This document shows positions 43,269 to 51,120 of a stretch of DNA of 64,000 bases, piece after piece. The stretch's first letter is position 1; each line of letters opens with the position of its first letter. The position numbers and the translations under genes were made by a program. This DNA comes from Streptomyces echinatus (GTDB lineage: Bacteria; Actinomycetota; Actinomycetes; Streptomycetales; Streptomycetaceae). The stretch spans positions 124,001-188,000 of the forward strand of contig NZ_JACHJK010000014.1 of assembly GCF_014203595.1 (NCBI RefSeq). Reading direction: 5' to 3'. The notes below the pieces were generated by a model that searched no databases, had not been told where the DNA came from, and saw nothing but the letters and a program-made list of their open reading frames with translations.

Positions 43269-44501
43269 GTGCATTCCTCCGCGGTCTTCCTGATCGAGTT
43301 CGGCGCGATCATCCTGGGCCTGGGGCTGCTCGGGCGGCTCGCCGCCCGCCTGCGGTTCTCGCCCATACCGCTGTACCTGCTGGCGGGACTGGCCTTCGGC
43401 GAGGGCGGGCTGCTGCCGCTCGGGGCCAGCGAGGAGTTCGTCGCCATCGGCGCGGAGATCGGCGTGATCCTGCTGCTGCTCATGCTCGGCCTCGAATACA
43501 CGGCCGGCGATCTGGTCTCCAACCTGAAGACCCAGTACCCGGCCGGGATCGTCGACGCCACCCTCAACGCCCTGCCCGGCGCCGCCATGGCCCTGCTGCT
43601 CGGCTGGGGCCCGATCGCCGCCGTCGTCCTGGCCGGCATCACCTGGATCTCCTCCTCCGGCGTCATCGCCAAGGTCCTCGGTGACCTGGGCCGGATCGGC
43701 AACCGGGAGACGCCGGTGATCCTCAGCATCCTGGTGCTGGAGGACCTGTCCATGGCGGTCTACCTGCCCGTCGTGACGGCCCTGCTGGCCGGGACCGGCT
43801 TCGCGGCGGGCAGCGTCACGCTGGCCATCGCGCTCGGGGTGGCGGGTCTGGTGCTGCTGGTGGCGGTGCGCTACGGCCGGCACATCTCCCGCTTCGTCTC
43901 CACCGACGACCCCGAGAAACTGCTGCTGGTGGTGCTCGGTCTGACGCTGCTCGTGGCCGGTGTCGCCCAGCAGCTGCAGGTCTCGGCCGCGGTCGGCGCC
44001 TTCCTCGTCGGGATCGCCCTGTCCGGCGAGGTCGCCGAGGGCGCCCACCACCTCCTCGCACCCCTGCGGGATTTGTTCGCGGCAGTGTTCTTCGTCTTCT
44101 TCGGCCTGCACACCGATCCGGCGAGCATCCCGCCCGTACTGCTGCCCGCGCTCGCCCTGGCCGTCGTCACCACCCTCACCAAGATCGCCACGGGCTACTG
44201 GGCCGCCCGCCGCGCGGGGATCTCGGCCAGGGGCCGGTGGCGGGCCGGCGGCACCCTGGTGGCCCGCGGCGAGTTCTCCATCGTCATCGCGGGACTCGCC
44301 GTCACCTCCGGCATCGATTCCGATCTCGGCCCGCTGGCCACCGCCTACGTGCTGATCCTGGTCGTCCTCGGCCCGCTGACGGCCCGGTACACCGAGCCGC
44401 TCGCCCGGCGGCTGACCGGCGGCGCTGACCGGCGTACGGCACCGGAGGCCGAGGCCGGCCACGACGCCGCCCAGGACCAGGCGCCGGCCGGCCGGACCTG
44501 A
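43269..44501 (+). CDS. K+(Na+)/H+ antiporter, CPA2 family (KhtU/KefB-like)
   Basis: About 410 residues from GTG 43269 (GGGAG 8 nt upstream). Twelve or so membrane segments follow, with LYLLAGLAFGEGGLLPLG, LLLLMLGLEYTAGDLV, SSSGVIAKVLGDLGR, ILVLEDLSMAVYLPV (the ED pair of CPA2 exchangers) and VGAFLVGIALSGEVAEGAHH. The RCK/TrkA-N domain is absent and is replaced by the separate upstream regulatory subunit. The pair probably exports K+ under alkaline or osmotic stress. Confidence 0.92.
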   Translation: MHSSAVFLIEFGAIILGLGLLGRLAARLRFSPIPLYLLAGLAFGEGGLLPLGASEEFVAIGAEIGVILLLLMLGLEYTAGDLVSNLKTQYPAGIVDATLNALPGAAMALLLGWGPIAAVVLAGITWISSSGVIAKVLGDLGRIGNRETPVILSILVLEDLSMAVYLPVVTALLAGTGFAAGSVTLAIALGVAGLVLLVAVRYGRHISRFVSTDDPEKLLLVVLGLTLLVAGVAQQLQVSAAVGAFLVGIALSGEVAEGAHHLLAPLRDLFAAVFFVFFGLHTDPASIPPVLLPALALAVVTTLTKIATGYWAARRAGISARGRWRAGGTLVARGEFSIVIAGLAVTSGIDSDLGPLATAYVLILVVLGPLTARYTEPLARRLTGGADRRTAPEAEAGHDAAQDQAPAGRT

Positions 44502-44542
44502 GCCCGGCCCGGCGTCCGGCGGCTCCGGCGTACGGTGGAGGC

Positions 44543-45163
44543 ATGTCCCCTCCCCTCCCGGGACCGCTGGCCCCTCTGGAGCCACTGCTCGGCCACTACG
44601 GGTACTGGGCCGTCGGGGCGGTCGTCCTCGTGGAGGACTTCGGGGTCCCCGCGCCCGGCGAGACGATCCTCCTCGCGGCGGGCGTGTACGCGGGTGCGGG
44701 ACGCCTGGACGTCGTGGCCGTGGCGGTCATCGCGTTCGCCGCCGCCGTGGCCGGGGACAACATCGGCTATGTGATCGGCCGGGCCGGCGGGCGGACCCTC
44801 GTCGACCGGTGGGGACGGTACGTCCTCCTGACGCCGAAGCGGTTCGCGACCGCCGAGCGGTTCTTCACCCGGCACGGCGGCAAGATCGTGTCGGTGGCGC
44901 GGTTCGTGGAGGGCCTGCGCCAGGCCAACGGCATCATCGCGGGCACGACCCGGATGCGCTGGCGCCGCTTCCTCGCCTTCAACGCCGTCGGCGCGGCCCT
45001 GTGGGTCGGCCTGTGGACCACCCTCGCCTATCTGGCGGGCAGCCACATCACCGCGGTGTACGACGAGATCAGGCGCTACCAGCTGTACGCCGTCATCACC
45101 GCGGCCCTCGTCGTCGCCGGGTTCGCCGTACGGCACCTGGTGCGACGGCGCCGCGAGCGCTGA
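44543..45163 (+). CDS. DedA-family membrane protein
   Basis: A 206-residue protein with the SNARE-associated DedA domain. Signatures are VLVEDFGVPAPGETILLAAG, AVAGDNIGYVIGRAGGR and ARFVEGLRQANGIIAGTTRM. Re-entrant loops and three or four membrane spans are predicted, ending in RRRRER. DedA proteins act as lipid-phosphate flippases and help membrane homeostasis. It follows the antiporter gene by 41 nt and may be co-transcribed. Confidence 0.92.
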   Translation: MSPPLPGPLAPLEPLLGHYGYWAVGAVVLVEDFGVPAPGETILLAAGVYAGAGRLDVVAVAVIAFAAAVAGDNIGYVIGRAGGRTLVDRWGRYVLLTPKRFATAERFFTRHGGKIVSVARFVEGLRQANGIIAGTTRMRWRRFLAFNAVGAALWVGLWTTLAYLAGSHITAVYDEIRRYQLYAVITAALVVAGFAVRHLVRRRRER

Positions 45164-45170
45164 CCCCGCC

Positions 45171-46334
45171 TCAGCCGCCCGCCGGCCCGTGGGCGTGCAG
45201 ATACTCCAGCGCGTCCTGCACCACGGTGCGCCGGTACCAGGACCGCCACGCCGCCAGGTCCCGGGCGAGGGAGTCGAGGGCGGCCGCCTCGCCCGCGGCG
45301 AGCCAGGCACCGGGCTCGGACCGGTGCACACAGATCACGCCGCTGCACCCGCCGTCCTCCGTGACCATCGGCGTGGCGTACAGGGCGCGGCTGCCCGCCG
45401 CGAGGGCCGCACGGCCGACGGCGTGCCCCGCCAGCTCCGGGTCGGCGGCCACGTCGGGGACGGTCACCGGCCGGCCCGCGGCCCGCGCCCGCGCACAGAC
45501 CGCGGGCGGCCCGGTGACCAGGGCGAGGCAGTCGCGGTAGGCCGCGTCCAGGCCGTGGTGGGCCTCCATCAGGAGCGCCTCGTCCTGCACGGCGTCGCTC
45601 AGATGGATCTCCGCCGCGTCCGCGTCCGCCAGCGTCACCGCCGCGTACACGGTGGCCTTCAGCATCTGGCGGCGGTCGCGCGGATCCGCCGCTTCCGCGA
45701 ACTCCAGGGCGCCGAAGGGCGGCGCGGTGTGCCGGCGCCCCGGGAACCACTCCCGCGCCGTCCGCGGCGGCGGAGCGGTCACCACCGCCGAGGCCAGCAG
45801 CCGCAGCGGCACGTTGTGGTGCTGGGATCCCGCCCGCAGCAGGGCGAAGGCGGCGGCGGGGCCGGGCAGACCGTAACGGGCGATGAGGATGCCCTGGGCG
45901 ATGCCGATGATGCCGCTGGTGCGGGCCTTGGCGCGGAGCCCGAACAGCTCGCCGGACGTCTCCTCGGCCCCGTACTCCCGGGCCGGGGCCACCGCCGCGG
46001 GGCTGTCGGCGCACACGGTGGCGAGAGCGCCCTCCAGGCTCGGGAACAGCAGGATGCCCGGCAGCGGTGTCCGCGTGAGCGCACCGCGGACCTGAGGCGT
46101 GGCGCCGGTGACCAGGACGGGGCCGGCGGTGCGGTGCCGGGTGTGGGCGGCCAGGGTGTCGACCGCCGCGCTGCTCAGCCGGCTCACACCGGACATGTCC
46201 AGGACGAGCCGCAGACCGCCTTCGTCGGCCCGCCGCAGCCGCAGACCGAGTTCGCGCCCGAGATCACCGGCGCCGAGCGCGTCGATGCTCCCCGTCAGCC
46301 GCAGCACCACCGCCCGCTCGGCCACCGGCTGCAT
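45171..46334 (-). CDS. STAS-ANTAR-GAF signalling protein
   Basis: A 387-residue protein from ATG 46334. Residues about 5-95 are a STAS domain (LVLDMSGVSRLSSAAVDTL, where Ser is the usual phosphorylation site). An ANTAR domain follows at about 130-185 (GIIGIAQGILIARYGLPGPA), then a GAF domain at about 230-375 (EIHLSDAVQDEALLMEAHHG; ALYATPMVTEDGGCSGVICV). The order is unusual: it joins an anti-anti-sigma module to an RNA-binding antiterminator and a ligand sensor. It is convergent with DedA. Confidence 0.85.
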   Translation of the reverse strand: MQPVAERAVVLRLTGSIDALGAGDLGRELGLRLRRADEGGLRLVLDMSGVSRLSSAAVDTLAAHTRHRTAGPVLVTGATPQVRGALTRTPLPGILLFPSLEGALATVCADSPAAVAPAREYGAEETSGELFGLRAKARTSGIIGIAQGILIARYGLPGPAAAFALLRAGSQHHNVPLRLLASAVVTAPPPRTAREWFPGRRHTAPPFGALEFAEAADPRDRRQMLKATVYAAVTLADADAAEIHLSDAVQDEALLMEAHHGLDAAYRDCLALVTGPPAVCARARAAGRPVTVPDVAADPELAGHAVGRAALAAGSRALYATPMVTEDGGCSGVICVHRSEPGAWLAAGEAAALDSLARDLAAWRSWYRRTVVQDALEYLHAHGPAGG

Positions 46335-46660
46335 GGACGCCCTGCCACCTCGCTCCACACCTCCACCTTGTTCCCCGGCACCGCCGCAAGGCAAGCAGCC
46401 GCATCGGCGGGTCGGATCGGTCGCGTGTCGGGGTGGTGGGCGCCGGTCCGGAAGGAGCAGACTGGAAAACAGACCGGCCATCATGGCCTGGGTCCGGGCT
46501 CCCCCGGTTCGGAGAAGTGCTGGGGGAGCTTCGTCGATCTCCGGACCCCCCTGTTCCTCCGCTGGACGCCATCCGATGCGCTCCTGGGTGTTACCTGCGG
46601 GTAATTCCGGATGGTTTGATGTGCGGCGCCACTCAGCCCCTTCATCGACAGGGAGATCCA
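46335..46660. promoter_or_regulatory. Upstream region of the sphingomyelinase gene
   Basis: About 325 nt. Near the sphingomyelinase start, TTACC and GGTAA (46591-46604) form a small inverted repeat. The 46590-46622 stretch also reads as loose 11-nt direct repeats (GTTACCTGCGG / GTAATTCCGGA), a spacing used by PhoP PHO boxes. A promoter is likely here; the PhoP link is speculative. Confidence 0.35.
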
Positions 46661-47644
46661 GTGACGCCCTTTCGCCCGCGCCGCGCCCTCGCCGCGGCCG
46701 TGCTCGCCCTCGCCCTGCCCACGGCGGCGCTCGCCGGTCCGGCACCGGCCGCCGCTGCCGAACCGGCACCGGCGCTGCGGGTCCTGACCTACAACGTCTT
46801 CCTCATGAGCCGGAACCTCTACCCGAACTGGGGGCAGGACCACCGGGCCGCGGAGATACCCAAGGCGTCCTTCTTCCAGGGCAACGACGTGGTGGTGCTG
46901 CAGGAGGCGTTCGACAACTCCTCCTCGGACGCGCTGAAGCGCGCGGCGGCGGCCCAGTACCCGTACCAGACACCGGTGGTGGGGCGCGGCCGCGACGGCT
47001 GGAACGCCACCGGCGGGGCGTACTCCTCCACCACGCCCGAGGACGGCGGGGTCACCGTGCTGAGCAAGTGGCCGGTCCTGCACAAGGAGCAGTACGTCTA
47101 CAAGGACGCGTGCGGCTCCGACTGGTGGTCCAACAAGGGGTTCGCGTACGTGGTGCTGGACGTCGGCGGCGCCAGGGTGCACGTCGTCGGCACGCACACG
47201 CAGTCCACGGACTCCGGCTGCGGTGCGGGCGAGGCGGCGCGGGACCGCAGCCGGCAGTTCAAGGCGATCGACGCCTTCCTGGACGCGAAGAACATCCCCG
47301 CGGACGAGGAGGTCCTGGTCGCGGGTGACCTCAACGTCGACTCGCGCGGCGGCGAGTACGCCTCGATGCTCGCCGACGCGGGCCTGGCCGGCGCGGACGC
47401 CCGCACCGGGCACCCGTACTCGTTCGACACGCAGGAGAACTCCGTCGCCCGCTACCGCTATCCGGACGATCCGCGCGAGGACCTGGACTACGTCCTCGCC
47501 CGCGCGGGGCACGCCCGCCCGGCGCGCTGGCACAACGAGGTCGTCCAGGAGCGGTCGGCCCCCTGGACCGTGAGCAGCTGGGGTACGTCGTACACGTACA
47601 CCGACCTCTCGGACCACTATCCGCTGCGGGCGTACGCCGGCTAG
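46661..47644 (+). CDS. Secreted sphingomyelin phosphodiesterase
   Basis: A 327-residue precursor from GTG 46661 with AGGGAG upstream. The signal peptide (RRALAAAVLALALPTAALA) ends near PAAAAEP. The endonuclease/exonuclease/phosphatase fold has the neutral SMase motifs LRVLTYNVFLMS, VVVLQEAFDNSSS (metal Glu), VVGTHTQS, LVAGDLNVDSRGGEY and LSDHYPLRAY (catalytic His). It should hydrolyse sphingomyelin or related phospholipids outside the cell, perhaps for phosphate supply. The stop overlaps the convergent MFS gene by 4 nt. Confidence 0.93.
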   Translation: MTPFRPRRALAAAVLALALPTAALAGPAPAAAAEPAPALRVLTYNVFLMSRNLYPNWGQDHRAAEIPKASFFQGNDVVVLQEAFDNSSSDALKRAAAAQYPYQTPVVGRGRDGWNATGGAYSSTTPEDGGVTVLSKWPVLHKEQYVYKDACGSDWWSNKGFAYVVLDVGGARVHVVGTHTQSTDSGCGAGEAARDRSRQFKAIDAFLDAKNIPADEEVLVAGDLNVDSRGGEYASMLADAGLAGADARTGHPYSFDTQENSVARYRYPDDPREDLDYVLARAGHARPARWHNEVVQERSAPWTVSSWGTSYTYTDLSDHYPLRAYAG

Positions 47645-49446
47645 CGCGAGGTGCGTGTGGGCCGGTCCTCGGCGGCCGGGGCCGGTCCACGGGTCGGGGG
47701 ACCGTCGGCGGCGCGTTCGTGACGGCCCCGCAGCGCCGAGGCCAGCGCGGACACCAGGGCCATCCCGGCGGCGACGCCGAAGACGATGCTCAGCCCGTGG
47801 TGGAACGGGCCGGAGACGAGTGCCGGGAAGAAGCCGTGCCCGGTCAGGGTGGCGCGCTGGGTCTCGGTCAGGTGGGCCGACGCGCCGCCCAGCAGATGGC
47901 CGACGGGGTTGTCGCCCAGGAACGTCGCGAACAGGGTGCTGACGGGCGGCAGCGAGGCCACTTCGTGGGCGGTCGAAGCGGGCACGCCGTGCGCCCGGAG
48001 CCCGTCGGCGAGCGTCGACGGCAGGGAGGAGGCCAGGCCGGAGACCATCAGGGAGAAGAAGACGCCGATGGACAGGGCCGTGCCGGAGTTCTGGAAGGTG
48101 GAGCGCATGCCGGAGGCGACGCCCCGGTACCGGGCGGGCACGCTGCCCATGACCGACGAGGTGTTGGGCGCGGAGAACATGCCCTGGCCCAGGCCGCTGA
48201 GCAGCAGCAGCGCGGCGAAGGCGGTGTAGTCGAAGTCCACCGGCAGCGCGAGCAGTCCGACGAAGGAGGCGGCGACGAGGACCAGTCCGGCGGTGGAGAA
48301 GAGCCGGGCGCCGAACCGGTCGGACAGGTAGCCGGAGACGGGCCCGGCGATCAGGAAGCCGAGGGTGAGCGGCAGCATGAAGACACCGGCCCACAACGGG
48401 GTGTCCTCGAAGTCGTAGCCGTGCAGGGGCAGCCAGATGCCCTGCAGCCAGATGATGAGCATGAACTGCAGCCCGCCCCGGGCCACGGCGGTGAGCAGGG
48501 CCGCCAGGTTGCCCGCGGCGAACGCCCGCACCTTGAACAGGGACAGGCGGAACATCGGCTCGGCGACCCGGGTCTCGACGACGCAGAACACCAGCAGCAG
48601 GAAGGCGCCGCCGGACAGGCCGCCGAGCACCCAGGGGTTGGTCCATCCGGTGGGCCGGCCGCCGTAGGGCTGGATGCCGTAGGTGATGCCGGCGAGCAGG
48701 ATGCCCGCGCCGGAGGCGAAGGTGAGGTTGCCGAGCCAGTCGATGCGGCCGCGCGCGCCGGCCGTGGTCTCCCTGAGGCTCAGATACGACCAGACGGTGC
48801 CGGTGACGCTGACCGGGACGCTCACCCAGAACACCGCCCGCCAGTCGACGGCGGCGAGCAGACCGCCGGCGAGGAGACCGAGGAACTGGCCGGCGAGAGC
48901 GGTGATCTGGTTGATGCCGAGGGCCATGCCGCGCTGGCGGGCCGGGAAGGCGTCGGTGAGGATGGCGGCCGAGTTGGCGGTGAGCATGGAGCCGCCGAAG
49001 GCCTGCACGACGCGCCACAGGATCAGCCAGAGCGCGCCCGCGCCGCCCCGGAACGGGTCGAGGGACAGGGCGACGGAGGCGGCCGCGAAGACGAGGAAGC
49101 CCAGGTTGTAGATCCGCACCCGGCCGAACATGTCGCCGAGCCGGCCGAGGACGACGACCAGCACGGCCGAGACCAGCAGATAGCCGAGGATCATCCACAG
49201 CAGGTAGCCGATGTTGCCGGGCGCGAGCGGGTCGAGTCCGATGCCGCGGAAGATCGCGGGCAGCGAGATGATCACGATGGAGGCGTCCATCGTGGCGATC
49301 AGCACGCCGAGGGTGGTGTTGGACAGGGCGACCCACTTGTAGCCGGGTCCCGGGGGTGTGTCGCTCAGGCGGGCCGAGTGGGCGCGCAGCCGGGCCCGGA
49401 GTCCTCCGGCGGCCGGATCCCGGGAGGCGCGTGCCCGGCCGGTCAC
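47641..49446 (-). CDS. DHA2-family (14-span) MFS exporter
   Basis: A 601-residue protein from GTG 49446. Fourteen membrane segments are predicted. Typical DHA2 motifs are ATMDASIVIISLPAIF, LGRLGDMFGRVRIYNLGF (motif A), ILWRVVQAFGGSMLTANSA and LGINQITALAGQFLGLLAGG (motif C area). Such pumps export drugs or secondary metabolites. The GTG overlaps the stop of a MarR remnant as GTGA, so the pair was once a translationally coupled regulator-pump operon. With the regulator damaged, expression may be constitutive. Confidence 0.92.
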   Translation of the reverse strand: MTGRARASRDPAAGGLRARLRAHSARLSDTPPGPGYKWVALSNTTLGVLIATMDASIVIISLPAIFRGIGLDPLAPGNIGYLLWMILGYLLVSAVLVVVLGRLGDMFGRVRIYNLGFLVFAAASVALSLDPFRGGAGALWLILWRVVQAFGGSMLTANSAAILTDAFPARQRGMALGINQITALAGQFLGLLAGGLLAAVDWRAVFWVSVPVSVTGTVWSYLSLRETTAGARGRIDWLGNLTFASGAGILLAGITYGIQPYGGRPTGWTNPWVLGGLSGGAFLLLVFCVVETRVAEPMFRLSLFKVRAFAAGNLAALLTAVARGGLQFMLIIWLQGIWLPLHGYDFEDTPLWAGVFMLPLTLGFLIAGPVSGYLSDRFGARLFSTAGLVLVAASFVGLLALPVDFDYTAFAALLLLSGLGQGMFSAPNTSSVMGSVPARYRGVASGMRSTFQNSGTALSIGVFFSLMVSGLASSLPSTLADGLRAHGVPASTAHEVASLPPVSTLFATFLGDNPVGHLLGGASAHLTETQRATLTGHGFFPALVSGPFHHGLSIVFGVAAGMALVSALASALRGRHERAADGPPTRGPAPAAEDRPTRTSR

Positions 49447-49694
49447 CGGGCCTCCGCCGATCGGCCGAGCGGGGGCACGACGTCGTGCGGGGCCTGCCGT
49501 GCCCGCGGAGTGCAGTCGTGCAGGGCCCGGGCGAGGCGGCTGGCGGACCCGGATCGGCGTTGTTCCGGCACGGCCCGGCCCTCCTCGGTGACGGTCACGA
49601 CGGCCCGGCGCCCGCCGGTGGGGTCCGGGCCGCGGCTCACCGGCCCGCGGTGCGTGAGTGCGGCGAGCGTACTGGCCATGGCCCGCGGTCGCAC
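49443..49694 (-). pseudogene. MarR-family regulator remnant (N-terminus lost)
   Basis: The frame reads MASTLAALTHRGPVSRGPDP, GGRRAVVTVTEEGRAV and ASRLARALHDCTPRARQ, the recognition helix, wing and C-terminal helix of MarR proteins. The dimerisation and first HTH helices are missing. Upstream, the frame enters a 32-nt tandem duplication that is not a multiple of three, and then non-coding DNA. The fragment is 83 residues against about 145 for the family. Confidence 0.75.
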
Positions 49695-49750
49695 CCGCTC
49701 CGGAGCCGGCCCGTGGCCGGTCGCACCCGCTCCGGAGCCGGCCCGTGGCC
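49687..49750. repeat. Perfect 32-nt tandem duplication
   Basis: 49687-49718 and 49719-49750 are identical 32-nt units starting GGTCGCACCCGC and ending CCGTGGCC. The unit is not a multiple of three and lies at the broken 5' end of the MarR remnant, so it may mark the rearrangement that removed the N-terminus. Confidence 0.9.
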
Positions 49751-49800
49751 GGCCGTGGCGCGCCCGCGAGTGCGGTGGTGTCCCTGTCCGCTCACGGTAG

Positions 49801-49824
49801 GTTCATCAGTCTGGACTGTTCAAC
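49801..49824. promoter_or_regulatory. Imperfect palindrome, probable MarR operator
   Basis: GTTCATCAGTC and GACTGTTCAAC are separated by TG; 9 of 11 positions pair, with a perfect CAGTC/GACTG core. The 24-bp length suits a MarR dimer. It lies upstream of the MarR remnant and DHA2 gene and appears intact. Confidence 0.65.
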
Positions 49825-49860
49825 CAAGACTGGGCAATGCCGGGGTCGGGACACACGGGC

Positions 49861-49890
49861 GCGGGCCCCGGCCGTACGGCCGGGGCCCGC
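49861..49890. terminator. GC-rich hairpin terminator
   Basis: A perfect 30-bp palindrome (left arm GCGGGCCCCGGCCGT) begins 20 nt downstream of the stop of the minus-strand hydrophobic-protein gene at 49910. It has no U-tract, as is common in Streptomyces. Confidence 0.8.
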
Positions 49891-49909
49891 GGAGCCTTCG
49901 GTGGCGTGC

Positions 49910-50080
49910 CTACCAGCGATACCAGCGGCCGCGCCGGCCTCCGGTTCCTGCCGGGCGGACGACGAAGCCCACCAGCCACAGCACGAGCACAATGACCGCG
50001 ATCCACCACAGCGCCTTCAGGGCGAAGCCCGCCCCGAAAAGAATCAGGGCCAGCAGCAGAACCAGAAGCAAAGGAACCAT
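49910..50080 (-). CDS. Small hydrophobic membrane protein
   Basis: A 56-residue protein from ATG 50080 with GGAGGTG 7 nt upstream. It reads MVPLLLVLLLALILFGAGFA, then LKALWWIAVIVLVLWLVGFV and a basic tail ending RRGRWYRW. Two membrane helices are predicted. Proteins of this kind, annotated 'hydrophobic protein', are widespread in Streptomyces and lie near stress genes such as CsbD. A hairpin terminator follows. Confidence 0.85.
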   Translation of the reverse strand: MVPLLLVLLLALILFGAGFALKALWWIAVIVLVLWLVGFVVRPAGTGGRRGRWYRW

Positions 50081-50167
50081 GTCTGTCCACCTCCGCAGTG
50101 GCGGGTGCCCGCCAATTCCGTGATCAGCCCTCGTGGTTTTCCGGCGGTGCCCGGTCCGGAATTCCTG

Positions 50168-50192
50168 GTTTGGCCGGCGCGGGAGCGGTAAT
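50168..50192 (+). promoter_or_regulatory. Possible SigB-like promoter for the CsbD gene
   Basis: GTTT (50168-50171), 15 nt and GGTAAT (50187-50192) resemble the stress sigma pattern GNNT-N14-16-GGGTAY, with one -10 mismatch. The -10 is 47 nt from ATG 50239. CsbD genes are typical general-stress targets. Confidence 0.35.
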
Positions 50193-50238
50193 CCGGATGT
50201 CGACCAGAGACCGCGTCGATGTTGGGATGTGACACGCG

Positions 50239-50412
50239 ATGGCTGGCAACAAGAAGGCCAAGGGCAAGGTCGAGCAGGCCAAGGGCAAGGCCAAGGAGGC
50301 CGTGGGACGCACGATCGGAAACGAGCGCATGGAGGCCGAGGGCCGCATGGAAGGTGCTCGGGGAGACGCCCGGCAGGCCAAGGAGAAGGCGAAGGACGTC
50401 TTCAAGCACTGA
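50239..50412 (+). CDS. CsbD-family stress protein
   Basis: A 57-residue charged helical protein, MAGNKKAKGKVEQAKGKAKE, with the GNERMEAEGRMEGARGDARQ core of the CsbD family. Such proteins are induced by general stress; the Bacillus namesake depends on SigB. The biochemical role is unknown. A long hairpin terminator follows the stop by about 20 nt, so it is transcribed alone. Confidence 0.93.
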   Translation: MAGNKKAKGKVEQAKGKAKEAVGRTIGNERMEAEGRMEGARGDARQAKEKAKDVFKH

Positions 50413-50432
50413 GGCTGTGCCGATTCGTCCCG

Positions 50433-50479
50433 GGAACGGGTCCGGAAATCCAGCGGAAGCGGATTTCCGGACCCGTTCC
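50433..50479. terminator. Hairpin terminator after csbD
   Basis: A perfect 19-bp stem (left arm GGAACGGGTCCGGAAATCC) with a 9-nt loop begins 21 nt after the CsbD stop. Confidence 0.9.
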
Positions 50480-50652
50480 GCTGTGTGCCCGCCGTGCCCG
50501 CACCACTGCCCAGCAGGCGTTCGTGCGCATCCGGAGGATTCCTCGCGGACGTCCCCTTGACCGGCCGTCCGGCGGGTAGCCGAGCAGGGGACGGCACGAC
50601 CCCCCTGTGCACAGGAAGGGACCCCGACCCCAGAGGAAAAGGGCAACGAGGT

Positions 50653-51102
50653 ATGGACATCCCGCTCAGGACCCACGCGATGACGCAGGGCCGCCCGGCC
50701 CTCCTGCGCTACAGCCGCACCTGGGACACCGGCGTATCCAGCATCGCCGAGGCGAGAGACGCCGTCGCCGCGCTGCTCGCCCGGGCACGCCCGGTACCGG
50801 GGCGGCGCCCGGTGCAGGATGCCCAGCTCGTCGTCAGCGAACTCGTCACCAACGCGGCCAAGCACGCGCCCGGCCCGTGTGCGCTGAGCCTGGAGCTGCT
50901 GTCCGACGCGACGGCCCTGCGCATCACCGTCACGGACACCTCCCCGGAGCCGCCGCGCCGGCGCCCTCCCGACCCCCGGCGGATCGGGGGGCACGGACTG
51001 CATCTCGTGACGATGCTCTGCCGCGGCTGGGAGGTGACCTGGCTGTCCCACGGCAAGCGGGTCACCGCGACCGTGCCGCTCACCCCCGCGACAGCGGGCT
51101 GA
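50653..51102 (+). CDS. RsbW-like ATP-binding anti-sigma kinase
   Basis: A 149-residue stand-alone HATPase_c domain from ATG 50653. The N box is LVVSELVTNAAKHAPG, the G1 box is VTDTSPEPPRRRPPD and the G2 region is GGHGLHLVTMLCRGWEV. This is the architecture of Streptomyces RsbW/SpoIIAB-type proteins, which bind or phosphorylate sigma-factor partners. It is convergent with the PP2C phosphatase gene, 18 nt apart, and the two may act on the same partner-switching module. Confidence 0.9.
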   Translation: MDIPLRTHAMTQGRPALLRYSRTWDTGVSSIAEARDAVAALLARARPVPGRRPVQDAQLVVSELVTNAAKHAPGPCALSLELLSDATALRITVTDTSPEPPRRRPPDPRRIGGHGLHLVTMLCRGWEVTWLSHGKRVTATVPLTPATAG

Positions 51103-51120
51103 GCGGCCGGACGGAAGGCG

